Source: Thuidium tamariscinum (taxonomy: Eukaryota; Streptophyta; Bryopsida; Hypnales; Thuidiaceae). Taken from it: a stretch of 64,000 nucleotides of DNA. Below the pieces are notes generated by a model. It ran no database searches, had not been told where the DNA came from, and was given only the letters and a program-made list of their open reading frames with translations. The stretch lies in NCBI GenBank assembly GCA_947034885.2, contig OX344752.2, positions 11,532,001-11,596,000 on the forward strand, given 5' to 3'. Each line of letters begins with the position of its first letter. Position 1 is the first letter of the stretch. The position numbers and the translations under genes are program-made. Shown in pieces: positions 11,813-24,539 of this stretch.

Positions 11813-13010
11813 AAATTTGAGAAACTTCAACTATATAGATTGAAAGAATATAGCATTTGAAATTAGAAAAATTGTAGACAAAAATCAACATTGAAAATAT
11901 AATTTCTAATTTGTTATGTTGTTTGGAAGTTGAAAATTGCTACAAAGTATTTATATATGAAGGAAGGCTAAAATCTTCTCTTGTATTTAGTTTTAAACAA
12001 ATCCTACCTAGTACATCCTTTAGTCTATAATTTATTTAAATACATCATTTTCAAATTTTAAAGTAGAATATGCCACGAAGTGTAAGTTTAATGTGCCTCA
12101 ATTTTTTTAAATAGTTATTTTTAGCTCTTTTCTAAGTTGAAGTTTTGTATTTCAACATTTTAAGGAGAAAAATGTATACCTTATACCTTTTGCAATATAG
12201 ACAACATGTGGTAAAATGGTCTAAAATTACATGAGCAAAAATCTAATCAGAAATGCATTTGTATTCATCTTTAAATTTTTTTTAAAGTAGACAATGGTGC
12301 TCAATCAAAGAAAAAACTATTGAACACTAACAATTTTGACAATAAATTGAGAATTGTAAATCTCAATGGTAAAATTATTCTAAAAGTGGAATTCATTCTA
12401 AATTTCTTTTGTTTAGTTTGGAAATTTTAGAAATTGAGTTCAAAAGCAACTTTATATGTCTTTTTTTCCTTTCATTGCCCACAAAATAAAACTCCTTTAA
12501 ATGACAATAATGCACACCATGTATACAATTCCCATAAACTTTTGAGGGATTAAATGCTTGTTGCATGAAACTTTTTCAACTTTGAACAACAAAAAGAATC
12601 TTATTGAATTTAATCTAAAACACTTCAATTCACCTTTTTTCACAACTATTAGCATCTTTAATTTGCATGTCACTCTATAGTTTAAACCTTAACATGCTCA
12701 ACTATGGCACCAAACTCATAAAATGCAAGGTCTTTTGAAAACTTTTGAGAACTATAAAAAATGCAATAATGATCCAAATTGAGAGTGACATATATCATTG
12801 GATTTGACTCAACGTGCCATTACAAACTTTTATTGATCAAAGTTCTTACAAAAGAGTAGTCAATTAGGACTTATCTAAATTATTCTCAACCTCTAAAATT
12901 CCTTAACATTAAAAGGCCAAAATCCCCTTGCATTTTTGGTTTGTAAGACAACGTAATGACTTCATCTACTATTTTTCTATAGATCAAATCATTGAATCTC
13001 TTAATAAGCA
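11813..13010. other. Intergenic, nothing recognised
   Basis: AT-rich; the minus frame 12886-13080 overlaps the J1 end and is not gene-like. Confidence 0.5.
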
Positions 13011-13323
13011 TTAGAAGGGATTTGAAGGCATTGGAAGACAATGAGTTATCTTGGATTCTCAAATTGTGGGAATGTACCACATCAACAGTTTGACATGATC
13101 GAGAGACTACCGTAGTAGAAAATTTTATTTTTTTATTTTAAAAAATATTTTCTTAGAAAAAAAATTTATATAAATTTTGAGATTTTAAAACATTTTTTGA
13201 ATTTTTTTTAAAAAATTCGAAAATCCAATCATTATAGGTTGGTTCACAATTTGTAGATAGCACATCAAATAAACAAGGGAACAACCTTGTAAAGGCCCTT
13301 CCTTGCCCTCAAATCCCTTCTTA
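13011..13323. mobile_element. Family J MITE, full length (J1)
   Basis: TIRs are TTAGAAGGGATTTGAAGGC and GCCCTCAAATCCCTTCTTA. About 310 bp, interior A/T-rich, no ORF of its own. Confidence 0.75.
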
Positions 13324-13543
13324 TATTTGCTGAAGTATCATACTTGGCAATCAAGGTTAGAAAAAGTATTTCTAAAAAAGTATTTCAAAATTCTTGGGAT
13401 ATTATTTTTCCAATATTAATATGAAATTATTGTATGAAAAGTAAGGGGATCTATTCTCTTTTAGGCATCAAGTAAATACATTTGCTAACTTCAACTAATC
13501 CAATGATCAAGTTCAGAGAATCTTGAATTTAACCACTTAGGGC

Positions 13544-14926
13544 CACTATAAGAAAACCGCGTTTTCGGTGTCGTTTCTAAAAAAAACATGTTGTGTTTTT
13601 TGAGACGTCACGTGTTTTGCAAAAACATCTTAAAAATGTTGATGTTTTTTGTGATGTCACAAAAAACAATTGAAAAATAAGTAGATGTCACCGTAGACAG
13701 ATATATCTTTAATGATGTTTAAAAAAACAAGTTAATGTTTTTCATGACATCCAAAAAAACATAGATTGCCACATCAGCAAAAAACTTATTTTGATTATGA
13801 ATAAGTTAGTAAAAATTTCTTTGGTCACTGGTAAAATTTTGACTTAAAGTAAAAAAGTAGGAAAAAGGCAGCCACATGGCATATTTTTCAAAAAAAAAAG
13901 GAATGGATGGATGATTTTGATGTATAAAATGGATGAAAACAAATGGTCTTTATACAAGTGCAGTGGTAGGAAGAGAGACAATCCATATGGGATATGCAAA
14001 TGAACAATTGGATTTAAAACTAAATGTCAAGAAAAACATCAAGATGTCACAAAAAACATCTACATGTTTGAAAAAACATCAACATGTTCAAAAAAACATG
14101 GACGTGTCAAAAGAAACGTCGGTATGTTCAATGGTCAAATTGCCACATTTTAATTATCCCATACCTTTTGTCTCACCACGGACTAAGAATGAAGATAAGT
14201 ATAATCTCCCTCCCCCTTCATTTTCATTAACTTTTAATGAAGTAATTTCTTTATTTTGCCTTCAAAAATTCTCTAAAAGGTAAATGGTAAGTTTCCTTCA
14301 ATTTTTGTTGAATTCAATCATTTTGTTTATTCATTTTATTTTCAATTAATTTTAAATATTCTTTTTCTGACTTAGCCTTGTAGGTACAGTATGTTCCTAG
14401 TGATATTTAATTTGACATTACGGAAAACATTTAACTTGATGTATGAGAGAACACCATTAAAATTTTCAAATGACACAAAAAGTGTGCTGACAAAGCATGC
14501 CACGCCAGTACATTTTGGGTCCATGTCAATAAACTTCAAGATTTTCCACGTCAGAAATTCAAGGGGTCCACGTCAGCTTCTGAGGGATCCACGTCAACAC
14601 ATTGTCAGGTCCACGTCATTTTGGGGGGCAGTTTGGACTTGGATGAAAAAATTTCCCGCGTGGCAGTGCCTGACAGAAAAATTGCTTATGTGGACAGCCT
14701 CACCCCTCCACGTGGAGTCTTCTAAACCGTTTGGAAGACTTTGTTAAATGTGATGTCAAAAAAAAAACAAGCAGAAATCGAATGCGTCAAATGAAATTTG
14801 GGCACGTTTTTTACATGTTTTTTCTAACGGATTTTAGAGGACATCCACTTTAATCAAAATCGCGTCTGGATTAACGTAGTGACATGTTTTTTTTAACGTT
14901 ATAAAAAACGCCTGTTTCTTATAGTG
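13544..14926. mobile_element. Non-autonomous CACTA-type element
   Basis: A 1,383-bp element beginning CACTATAAGAAA and ending TTTCTTATAGTG, flanked by GGC on both sides (13541-13543 and 14927-14929). CACTA ends with a 3-bp duplication define the En/Spm superfamily. Subterminal regions are full of short motifs typical of these elements: AAAAAACATC/ACATGTTTTTT many times, and GTCCACGTCA three times at 14567-14618. There is no transposase frame; the 116- and 118-codon frames show no recognisable domain. Confidence 0.85.
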
Positions 14927-14929
14927 GGC

Positions 14930-17097
14930 CAGTTTACATCGAGACCAAGCCACATGACTACTCAAATTCTATAGCATGTCATTGGTAGATAAAGAAGAAA
15001 TGGGCCAACTTTGGTTTGTATAGAGTCCATAGCCCAAAGAAAGTTTAGTAGATGATAAGTCTACATGGCATTCTACAAAGACCTTGAAGAGAGTGGTGCC
15101 ATGGTTTTTGGGTGAGATTTTTGATGACCTCTAAGAGGTAGGCCTAATGAATATCATGTGGGACCATGATAAATATAAACTAAAAGCCTTGTAATATTAC
15201 TACTTTGATATCGATATTGTGCAAAAGCAAAGTAAAAGCCCCATTGAATATTTACTAAATGAGGAGAAGAAATGAAGAAGAGAAGGGAGGCAAGTGAAGT
15301 GGACCAAAAAGAAGTTGAAGAATAGAATTTGAAAAGAAGTATTTAAATTTCTAATTAGTTTGATGGTGTCAAGACCAGATGGCCTCTTGATTGACAATCA
15401 TGCCTAAGAAATTCTTAGTAGATGGTTATTTTCCAGTTTACACCAAGACCATTGTAAGGGACCATTACTTTCATTCTTGATGGGCCCTATATTATATTAT
15501 CATCTAATAAAATTAGGGACTAACTTAATGGAAATAGCCTTGGTCTTGATCTTGATGTATTAATATAGTATACCCTCTTTTAATTTCAAAGTTAGAAAAC
15601 CAAAACAAATGTGGGACAAAAATACTTAAACTTTAGAAAATTAAGTTAAAGAAGTTCAAATGATATTATTCAATTTTATCTTTCAAAACTTTAAGGAATA
15701 ATGCATATATTCTACAATTTGAGCAATTCAATAATATGTTGTACAATCAACTTAAGAATCTATGGAAAAACAAGAAAAGAAAATCATGATTTATTTTCTA
15801 TTTAAAATGATTAACTTTTCAAATTTACAAAAAGAAAGGAAAATTTTCATTCTTATTCACTCCATTGGCAAGAATGTTTTAGCAAGACACATAAACCTTG
15901 CAAACTCATGGTTTTCTAAGAATTGTATAGATTGTGTTCAAAATAAATTTTATACTCCATTGGTTTTTCTTATTTAAGCGGATTCAAAACAACATCTTTA
16001 TATATTTTTTTATCTCATTCATATTTATGAAATCAATGAAAGCATAACTTATATCAATAAATCTATTGAACTTAAGGATATGAAAAATGACACTTAAATA
16101 TATATAAATATTCTTTGGCTATATTTTGCTCAAATCCATCCAAAACCACATCATTTCCTCTTCGCAACTAAATTTGAAAGTGAAAGAAGGAATTTCATTT
16201 TCACCCATGCAATTTTGGAATATACTACCCTAACTATCACTATGAGGGTGACTATGACGGTTGAAACTATTAATATTTTTCACTAAATGGATAAAATATT
16301 GTGGTGTTTAAAAATTAGAAAAAAAGATTGTATATATGTGTGTGGGTGAACTTCTGGATCAACCAACTTTGACTATTCTACAATTGAATATTTGCACTAC
16401 AAATAGTTGGAAATTCATGAAATTTTGTAGTTCATGAATCTAGGTGTTTGTACACTAAGTTAAAACATATTTGCATGATTTTAGTATATACCAATTAAAA
16501 TTAATAAAAATACGCAAAATTAACTTCAAGAGTTTGTGCCTAAGGTTTTGAAAAGCTCTGTGGAAATTTGTCATTTGGAGGTTTAAAAAATCTATTTTAA
16601 AAGTTTTCAAAAACACTTATAATATTCAAACCTTCATAATTTTTGCAATACTTACCATGAAATTACTCTTTCTATATACATTACATCATGTCATGTAGAA
16701 GTTAAATGAAGACTTAAAAAAAAATAAAAGGTCCCAATCTATTACTAATAGTACCTTTGCAATATCAATTAAAAATCAAAATGAACTTCAAAAGTCAATA
16801 GTAGTTGACTGTGCTTTAATTGGTTGGATGTAATGAAAAATAGTTAGTAGTACTACCTTTTGTGTTGCAAAAAACACATTATTTTTTTAATGTTCTTTTA
16901 ATCCTTTTCATTAATTTTTTGAGTGTCTTATGGCTTTTAAAGTTTTATTTTATTTTTTGAACATATTGTTTATGTTTAGATTTGAAGTTTTGAATTTCGG
17001 AATGGATGTTCCAATTCAATGAACGAGTCATTTTAATTTTATGCAACTATGAATTATTGTGTTGCAAAAATAGTATAGAATTGAATAACAATTCAAA
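14930..17097. other. Intergenic, nothing recognised
   Basis: About 2.2 kb of AT-rich sequence between the CACTA element and F2. Frames of 65 and 71 codons have strongly biased composition. Confidence 0.5.
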
Positions 17098-18043
17098 TTA
17101 ACCCCTAAAGCCCTAAACATCATTTTTTGAGATTATAAATTTATTGGCAGCTCACTACAGATGGAGTTTTGTTTTTTTTTCTTTGAAATTTTGATACAAT
17201 GTGTGCCCAAGGAGTAGCTTTAAGGCCCGACAATTCTCATAACTTTTGACTTCACAGTTAAAAAGTTATGGCATAATATGTTGTTTTCTTTACTCAGCGG
17301 GTAGACTGGGCAGCTGAAAAAACTTCTTCAAAAAAACTTTTTTTTTAAAAGTGAATTTTCAAATTGATTCTTTAGGTTTATACAGACATGGGAAGCTTTG
17401 AATCAATCCGTTCTGATCAATGAGTCAAAAGTTATGAAGATTTTGAGTTTGGGGTAGTTTGCAGCCAGTTACAGAATCTCTACAATACAAAAAAAGTTTG
17501 GAATTCTTCATTTAATTCAATTTTTCATATTTTTGGAAAAAAATAAAAACGAAGGTGTAGATTGTTTATTACAACATTTTAACCATTGGGATTGAAAATT
17601 TTCAATTCCATGAATAAAATGTTCACAATTTAGTATTTTGGCTCATTTTCTACTTCTTTCTATTTACTTATTTTTTCCTATATGTTGTACAATTCCAAAT
17701 GGTTTGAAATCTTTTGAGAATGTATCCAACTTGCATTGAAGTATGAATTCAAAGAGTAACCACCATTTTGAATTTTTTTCACACAAATGTGACCTTGTGA
17801 AGTGCAGCTGCCCGGATTTTCGCAGGGATAAAAAAACAGTTTTTGTCAATTCAAATGCTTATATCTTGCAATCTACATGGTGGAAATTTCTGAAATTTTT
17901 TCCACATGTTTACAAACCACCTTACTACAAGATCCTACGGTTACATGAGTCAAAAATGTGTTCAAAAAAATTGCACTTGTATTAGAAATGGCAGTTTTGG
18001 AGCAGTTTTGGTGAAAACATAGTCAAAAAACTTTAGAGGTTAA
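17098..18043 (+). mobile_element. Family F element, full length (F2)
   Basis: A 946-bp element with TIRs TTAACCCCTAAAG and CTTTAGAGGTTAA. Non-coding; chance frames on both strands are under 80 codons. Target duplication is not resolved. Confidence 0.75.
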
Positions 18044-18736
18044 TATAATCTAGAGAAAGATTTACATGATTCCATGTGTATTATCAAAACATTCTAGGCA
18101 AAGGGATATTTTTCCTTCCCTTGAATAGGTGTGAAGGTGATATAAACATTTATCTACTATTATAGGTGATTATTATTTTTATTGAGTCCTCTCATCTAAT
18201 TTGGATTCTTTGATTCAAATATGAAGTCCACTTAGATTGTGACATTTTTCATGTATATTATATAATTTGTTCTTGCAATTTAACTAAGACAAAAATGTAG
18301 GGCAAAGCCTTCATTGAGAGCCTATACTCTATATTCCACATTATCAATCTCCTCAAAAGTCCAACTTTACAAATCAATCATCTATACAGAGCTATTTTTC
18401 ATTTAGTCACCAAGCTCTTACAATGTAAAACATCCTCTCTATATATCCGCAAAAGTAAGGACCTATGCTTACAAATACAACAATGATATAGAAGATAATG
18501 TAGCAATCTTTGATAATAATATAGAACATCGCCTATTGAACTAGATTACGAACATGTGCATCCAATCCTTTACTACCTCTAGAAGAACTACACTTTGTAA
18601 TTATCAAAGTACTCCTTACAAAAGCCCCTAAAGTATTTTCCAAATCTATTTTCAAAAACAAAAAATGAAAAAGAACATCTCAATTCAATTTTCCAACCAT
18701 GAAAAATGAACTACCAACTACAGATTAATTTGAACA
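18044..18736. other. Intergenic, nothing recognised
   Basis: AT-rich sequence between F2 and J2. Confidence 0.5.
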
Positions 18737-19018
18737 TTAGAAGGGATTTGAAGGTAAGGGAGAGATATTCAGTTAGGGATGTTCACCTTGTTGTTCCCTA
18801 TGTGGCTTACAAAGCAATCCATCATGCTTGAATTTTTGAATTAAAAAAAAATCAATAACTATAAAAAATTAAAAATTGATTTTAAAATTGATTTTTTTAA
18901 ATTAAAAATTCTAATATGGCAATTTCTCGACCATTTCAAACTATTGATGTAGTGAGTTTCCATAGTCCAAGAATTCAAGATAACTTGTTGTCTTCTAATG
19001 CCTTTAAATTCTTTCTAA
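18737..19018. mobile_element. Family J MITE (J2)
   Basis: It starts CATTAGAAGGGATTTGAAGG and ends TTTAAATTCTTTCTAATG. Interior blocks GGATGTTCACC..., TCTCGACCA and GATAACTTGTTGTCTTC resemble J1. Confidence 0.7.
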
Positions 19019-19943
19019 TGACTTCCAAAAATTTAGCTAGAAGCCACACTATCTCACGATAATCACTTTAAAAGTAGCTTAGGTACATTCCATACAATAT
19101 CTTTCTATGCACTACATCAAGGCCTTAAACATCTCCCAATTTTCCATATTCAAATCTCTTTAAGAAATTAACAACATTTGACATCAAATTTTCCTCCCAC
19201 ATTTTCTTCTTCAAATGAAAAATAGAAAACAACCAATTATTACCAACTTAACACGATCTACATTAACCTCTATTCTTACAACTCTCACAAATCTACTACT
19301 TTCTTCTTCACATAATCCCCCCCCCCCCGCCCCTTCTTACTAAAAAAAATAGAACATTAGATTTTCTTAGAAATTAGACAAGAGTCTTTCTTTTAATGAA
19401 ATTTGGTAGTAAAAATGGAGTCAAGATTAGATCTTAAGTGAAGAAATTCAATTATGTTAACCATAAAGAGTTTTTTTTTCATCTTTTTAGAATAAAATAG
19501 GAAACTTTTGCCATCCTTAAGAAAGCTCAAAGTACAAAAGAGAATAAGATAAACTTTGGTCTTGTCACCAATATGAATGACAAGTCTCTAGGGGATAAGG
19601 TAGACCAAGGCATTTATATTTGCTATTTCTTTTGTCAATCTACTCTTGGTCCAATACCATCCAATACATCATGAAAATCTAATAGTTTCTGAAAAAATCA
19701 CTATAGTGATTGTATAATTTAATTTGGATAATGGTCAAACGCTTATACACTTGCAAAATGGCAATAATAGAGATGGAGGTTTGCAATTTGGAGATAGAAT
19801 CATTTTAGCCTCCTTTAAATTTAGAGCCCATATGTGAAATCTTGAACCTTGATAAATGCCATTGGATACATAAGAAAGTAGTTATGGATTGTTTATAGGA
19901 TATTCATAACTCTATTCCATGAGAGGTTTTGTAATTTTTAGGG
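19019..19943. other. Intergenic; one poly-C tract
   Basis: A run of ten C at 19319-19328 is followed by GCCCC. Nothing else notable. Confidence 0.5.
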
Positions 19944-20606
19944 TAGGGGGTTGTTGCAAGAAACCTTTAATGATTTCGGCTCAAAATGGCCTTAGTATTG
20001 GAGTACAATGACTTTTGAAATAATTTTTTAAAAATAAAATAAAATATGGATAATTTGTAAAGCATTAAGAAACTAAGATGTGTGAAAATTCAAGCCTAAA
20101 AAAATTTGTCTCTAAAAGTTACACACACTCAAAGAATAATGGAAAATATCATAGAAATAGACGTTTTAATGTTTGATTTTAAATAATAGTAATGAAATAT
20201 CAAAAAATCCACCAAAAGACTCCAGTTTTTTACTTGAAGGTGCTTCTTATCAACCATTTTCATCTCTAGAGAAATAAAATTGTGTTCTTAGCACGTGTGC
20301 AAAACTAGTGCACTATGAATAGATGTTGAAGGTGGAAAGTTTACTATTTTAAGAATTTTTTAAATGAGATTGTGCAACTTTAGTAGAATCCCATGTATGT
20401 CAATTTTGAGTTTCAAATTCAAATTTTTGGGTCAAAAATAGTAATAAATCCCCTTATAATTATTCAACATCCCAAACTATCACATGTACCTTCACTTCAA
20501 ATTTCATAGAAAACGGACAAAAGATGCAAAAGTTATGAGCAAAAAACCACATGTCCAAGAGTAAGGGGATAAAAAATTTAGACAAGTTTTTCTTCCGATC
20601 ACCCTA
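19944..20606. mobile_element. Family B element, degraded (B1)
   Basis: About 663 bp. The left end GGGGTTGTTGCAAGAAACC and right end TTTCTTCCGATCACCC match the B TIR with substitutions. The next B copy begins 80 bp downstream. Confidence 0.6.
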
Positions 20607-20687
20607 GACCACTTCTAAAATTCAAAGAAATCACATATTCAATTGTGAAATTACAGTTTCTCTTGGATTTGATTCATAAAACAAGTA

Positions 20688-21408
20688 GGGTGATTGCAAG
20701 AAACACCTGCCGATTTTGTTGCGTTTGGCTGATTTTTTCGGGAGTACTTTAAAATTAGAAAATTAATTTTAAATTTAAAAAAAAAATATGAATAGTATAT
20801 ATACCTCTAAAATGAAGGTTTTCACCGAAGGAGATGGATAGGAAAATTCTCTAAGTAGGAAAACTTGAAAAGTGCCAAACCTCCAGAAAATACATACCTT
20901 CATGTTTTAATTAGGGAAAAATAGTAAAAATAGATATTTTCAAAAAATAAAAAGTGGCCATTTTGAAAAACTTTATGTAGATGGTCATTCACAAAAAAAA
21001 CCACCAAAATAATATTTCATATATTTCAAAATGCAAGCAGAAGGGAGCTCACTTTGTAGACCTCCACACCACATAAAATTATTTATTTTAAAAAATACTT
21101 CCTCGGAGATCTAGAAGTCTATTAGAAGACCATCTCATCCAAATTTCATCTTAAAATCATCAAAAAAAAGGTACTCCATAGTACTAGAAACCTCTAAACT
21201 GCCAAGTGTGACATCCAATTGGGGTCTATTTTTGGATTGTAAACTATTTTTGAGAATTATGAAAAAATTATGGAAGGCGTATGATAGTTATGAGTAGCTT
21301 CCCTACTAATCTTGAGTCAATCAGAGTCAAAACACAAAAGTTATGGCCAAAAAATAGATCAGCACACGTAGTGTGACACAAAATAGGACAAGTGTTTCTT
21401 GCTCACCC
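20688..21408. mobile_element. Family B element, full length (B2)
   Basis: A 721-bp element with TIRs GGGTGATTGCAAGAAACAC and GTGTTTCTTGCTCACCC. It has 4-bp duplications AGTA at 20684-20687 and 21409-21412. No ORF. Confidence 0.8.
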
Positions 21409-21412
21409 AGTA

Positions 21413-22074
21413 CACATCTTTAAAATTTACGTATCGTTCTTGGAGTTGTCCCCAAGATAATCAAATTGCTAGTTTGCTTGGTTATAGGTTTGTTCACATT
21501 AGTTTTAGAGTAGCTAATCTATTTTTGATCACCTTCCATTTTCAATTTATTGGCTACTTTCTTTCCATGGAGTTGTGGCACAGATCTTAGAGCAGTACAT
21601 TGTAGCGCATTATGATTGGTTGCAAGGTTCTTAGTATTGTAACTAACCCTTAGTTGATTTTGCAATTAATCCATGGTCACAAATAGAAAGGTCTATATGA
21701 CCATTGTAGGTCAAATAAAATCTTCCACTAAAAAATTCATAGTGATAACTTTTTGTGTAATAAAATTATAGAAAAATACGAAATCCTTCCGAACTCTATT
21801 TCAATACATAGGAAAAAATCGACATTCCAAAACCTACACTCTAAACATGCGTAGTTGCTTAAGTGGTTGGAAATGGATTAGCTCTTCTAGAAGCAAAAAT
21901 ACAAAAGAAAGTCCTTTCAAGGAAGATTATTACAAATTACCCAAAACCTACCTTGACTTTTTCATGACTAAGGTAAATCAGTCTATGACAGTCCAACCAC
22001 CTAATCGAGACATCAACAAAACGACCCATTATAGTTTTCTATCAATCCATGGTAAATTTTTTCTAATTAATGAG
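21413..22074. other. Intergenic, nothing recognised
   Basis: Frames of 63 and 91 codons (21399, 21847) have no recognisable domain. The second runs into repeat G. Confidence 0.45.
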
Positions 22075-22600
22075 ATTACAATAAAAACATCCAAAATCAT
22101 CCAAATAAGGAATTCAACATAATTGGAGGCATTTTTTTCTAATATAAAAAAATAAAAATCATGAATATTAAAAAAATTCAAATGATGTATGTATTTTCTA
22201 TGATTTTCGAAAGTATTGGCTCCCTAGACCTTTGGAATTGTTCAATAGGTGCCCCTAAATCTAAACATTGCTAAAATTAGCAATGAGCCAATTAGATTTT
22301 GGTATGTGACTTTAATATGCGTGAGCAAATTAAAGCCTAGCATTTGGTAAATACATTAACTGTAGTCTAGGGACAGTTTTGGATGATCCTAGGGTTCAAT
22401 GCAAGGTACAAGTTCAATATTGGGTGTTTTTCCCTCAGTACTTCATTAAGAAGATTATTGGCCAATGTAAATGCTTTGTGTGTAGTCTAGGGACAGTTTT
22501 GGATGATCCTAGGGTTCAATGCAAGGTACAAGTTCAATATTGGGTGTTTCTCCCTTAGTACTTCATTAAGAAGATTATTGGCCAATTTAAATGCTTTGTG
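22075..22600 (+). repeat. Dispersed repeat G, copy 1
   Basis: GGAATTCAACATAATTGGAGGC, AAAATCATGAATATTAAAA, AGTATTGGCTCCCTAGACC and CAATGAGCC match copies at 32132-32690 (inverted) and 35812-36180. It includes the 120-bp tandem duplication. No TIR found. Confidence 0.65.
22361..22600 (+). repeat. 120-bp tandem duplication
   Basis: Units 22361-22480 and 22481-22600 both begin TGTAGTCTAGGGACAGTTTT and differ at about three positions (for example TTTTTCCCTCAG against TTTCTCCCTTAG). A recent local duplication within repeat G. Confidence 0.95.
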
Positions 22601-22604
22601 TGAT

Positions 22605-23265
22605 GGTGATGGAATTATTAGGGACTAATTTAGGAACTTCTCGCTTTCCAATGTAAAGTCATTATAAAAATTAACTTTTTTTATTCCATCATGTCATGTC
22701 CATGTTAGAAAACTTTCCAACCATATTAGGAAATATTGGGACTGCTTTAGGTGATCTGATGACTACTCCTGAACACTCTTTTTGATGGTTTTGGGAAAGT
22801 CAACTAGAGATTGTTTTAAACCATTTGGACTATGGAAGGAGGTCTAGAAACTGACCATCTAAGGGCTGGAACAGAATTTTGGGCAGGTCAGACATCTTGA
22901 AATATTTTTTAGAGAATTTCCCTTGAAAGATAGCTTGAATAGGCATCTAACCCCAAGTTGTTTCATATTTTTTGGAGCTCTCGAGAATTAGTTATCAAAT
23001 TTTGAAGTTGAAAGGGCATAGGGCTCTAAAATGGTGCCCTAGCTAAAATGTACACTATCAGTACACTGCTGAAGGCTATGAAAATGCAACATGTACAACA
23101 TGTAAAAGTACTGTACATTTAAGATAGGGCACCATTTCAGAACCCGCTCCATTCAAGAGCCTCCTCCTATACACACTTCAAAATCTTTAACAAATTTATA
23201 CTTTGTCAAAGAAATGAAATTTTAGTTGCTCTCTCCATTTCACATGTTTGTCTTTCTATGGAATT
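22605..23265 (+). repeat. Dispersed repeat L, copy 2, interrupted by E3
   Basis: The left part ends at GGACTAT (22833). The right part resumes after E3 with TATACACACTTCAAAATC and CTTTAACAAATTTATACTTTG. Confidence 0.6.
22834..23168 (+). mobile_element. Family E MITE inserted in repeat L (E3)
   Basis: It starts GGAAGGAGGTCT and ends GAGCCTCCTCC, flanked by TAT on both sides (22831-22833 and 23169-23171). Family L sequence is interrupted exactly here: GACCATTTGGACTAT on the left continues as TATACACACTTCAAAA on the right. Internal AAATGTACACT/AGTACTGTACATTT forms a hairpin. Confidence 0.75.
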
Positions 23266-23660
23266 TTTTTTGTTAAAATAAAAACTTCAAAAGTGTGAAC
23301 ATCAGTCAATCTGCCTGTCATAGGCAGGTTTACCTCCCAGCACCTCTATTATTTGAAGCCCGATTTGTGTGAAAAACGAGTTGAGGCGGCCTTTCTGCGT
23401 CGGTCGGTGACTTCTTCCCGGATTATAAATATCTGCAATTTGAATCCCTGATGCATCAGTTCCTGATCCAACGCTCGCTGCCACATGATTACTACTAAAG
23501 GCAGATTGCCAAAAGCTTGAATACGAATATACGGAGTATATGATAATTGAACCGCCTCAAGATTCCCCTCCTCTTGAGATGCCATTAATTTCATTTCCTG
23601 TGGTCCGACACGACCTCCGCTCCACTCAGCCAGCCAGCCACCCCCTTTTAGGATCCCTTG

Positions 23661-23863
23661 TCTCCTGCAACTCAATGTTAACGACTTTTAGTTTCATACA
23701 GTAGTACTGTAGTACTCCGTATTCAGTTGGCCTTTTTTTCTTTTTCTCTCTCTGTTTTTCTATATATTCTTTTCCAAACAAAAGAAACGAAACTCATATT
23801 CAGTTGGGTTCTCCTGCAACTCAATGTTTAACGACTTTTAGTTTCATACAGTATACAGTTGGC
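23661..23863 (+). repeat. Direct repeat, about 55 bp, spaced 150 bp
   Basis: CTCCTGCAACTCAATGTT(T)AACGACTTTTAGTTTCATACAGTA occurs at 23662 and 23811, followed in both by CAGTTGGC and a pyrimidine-rich tract. The first copy carries an additional GTAGTACTGTAGTACT palindrome. Confidence 0.9.
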
Positions 23864-24228
23864 TTCTTTTCTTTTCTTTTTTCCCTTTTTTTTCTTTTTG
23901 AAACAAATGCAACGGAATTCTATTCAGGTGCCTTCCGCCGTTGATATGGTAACTGAATTTATTTATTTATTTTCGAAACTAATGGACCAAATTCCATTGA
24001 AAAGGAAAACAGTACATCGATGGTAACTGAATTTACAGTACTTGGGATATGGGAATGTGTTTATAACTGTTCCCTTTCCATTTCATTGTTTTTCAGTACC
24101 GATACAATGCAATAGACAATTCATTTCCCATTCCGAAACTGCAGTCATTTCACAGTTTTCCTCTGGCTACGTACAAAATCAGTGCGACTGAAACGTTCAA
24201 ACCCAACTCACGCAACCTCCGGCATTTT

Positions 24229-24275
24229 TTTTTTTTTTTTTCGAAACAAATGGACCAATTCCATTGAAAGGGAAA
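24229..24275 (-). repeat. Short retroposon-tail motif (one of about ten)
   Basis: The T-run TTTTTTTTTTTTTTCGAAACAAATGG...CCATTGAAAGGGAAA is the complement of GCAATGGAATTCCATTTCATTTGTTTCAAAAA-type motifs. Others lie at about 1039-1075 (+), 4679-4720 (+), 23899-23925 (-), 23967-24010 (-), 35560-35605 (-), 48864-48914 (+), 49892-49940 (+), 50582-50615 (-), 52960-52992 (-) and 56082-56120 (+). Each ends in an A-rich (or complementary T-rich) tract. Confidence 0.5.
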
Positions 24276-24539
24276 GAGAACCTCCGGCATTTTGAATTCA
24301 TTGCAAAAACAGAACTCCAATCACTCATAGTTTTACAGTACCCACACTAAAAATAATACAGTCCAGTCCAAGAGGGACGGATCCTGTAATCCTGTGGGTG
24401 TCACTGTGAACTGTAGATAGAGTAGAGTAGGGTTCCAAACAAAGTTAGAAGTTGGTGACAAAAAGGACAAAGTGGCCTGAAAATATACCTCGAATGATTT
24501 CCTAGTGTTGCTTGAAATAGTATTATTCAAAATGGCGAT

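Larger units (their letters stand above)
23266..24539. other. Intergenic with T-rich tracts and retroposon-tail motifs
   Basis: Contains the 55-bp direct repeat, several pyrimidine runs and three tail motifs. The segment 23300-23700 is somewhat GC-richer with overlapping minus frames of 60 and 108 codons. None resembles a known protein. Confidence 0.4.

Noticed and set aside
13077-13260. A/T-rich inverted tract as a possible independent element
   Set aside because: It is the interior of family J copy J1, whose TIRs enclose it.
13933-14747. Frames of 116 and 118 codons
   Set aside because: They lie inside the non-autonomous CACTA element and derive from its subterminal repeats. No transposase motifs.
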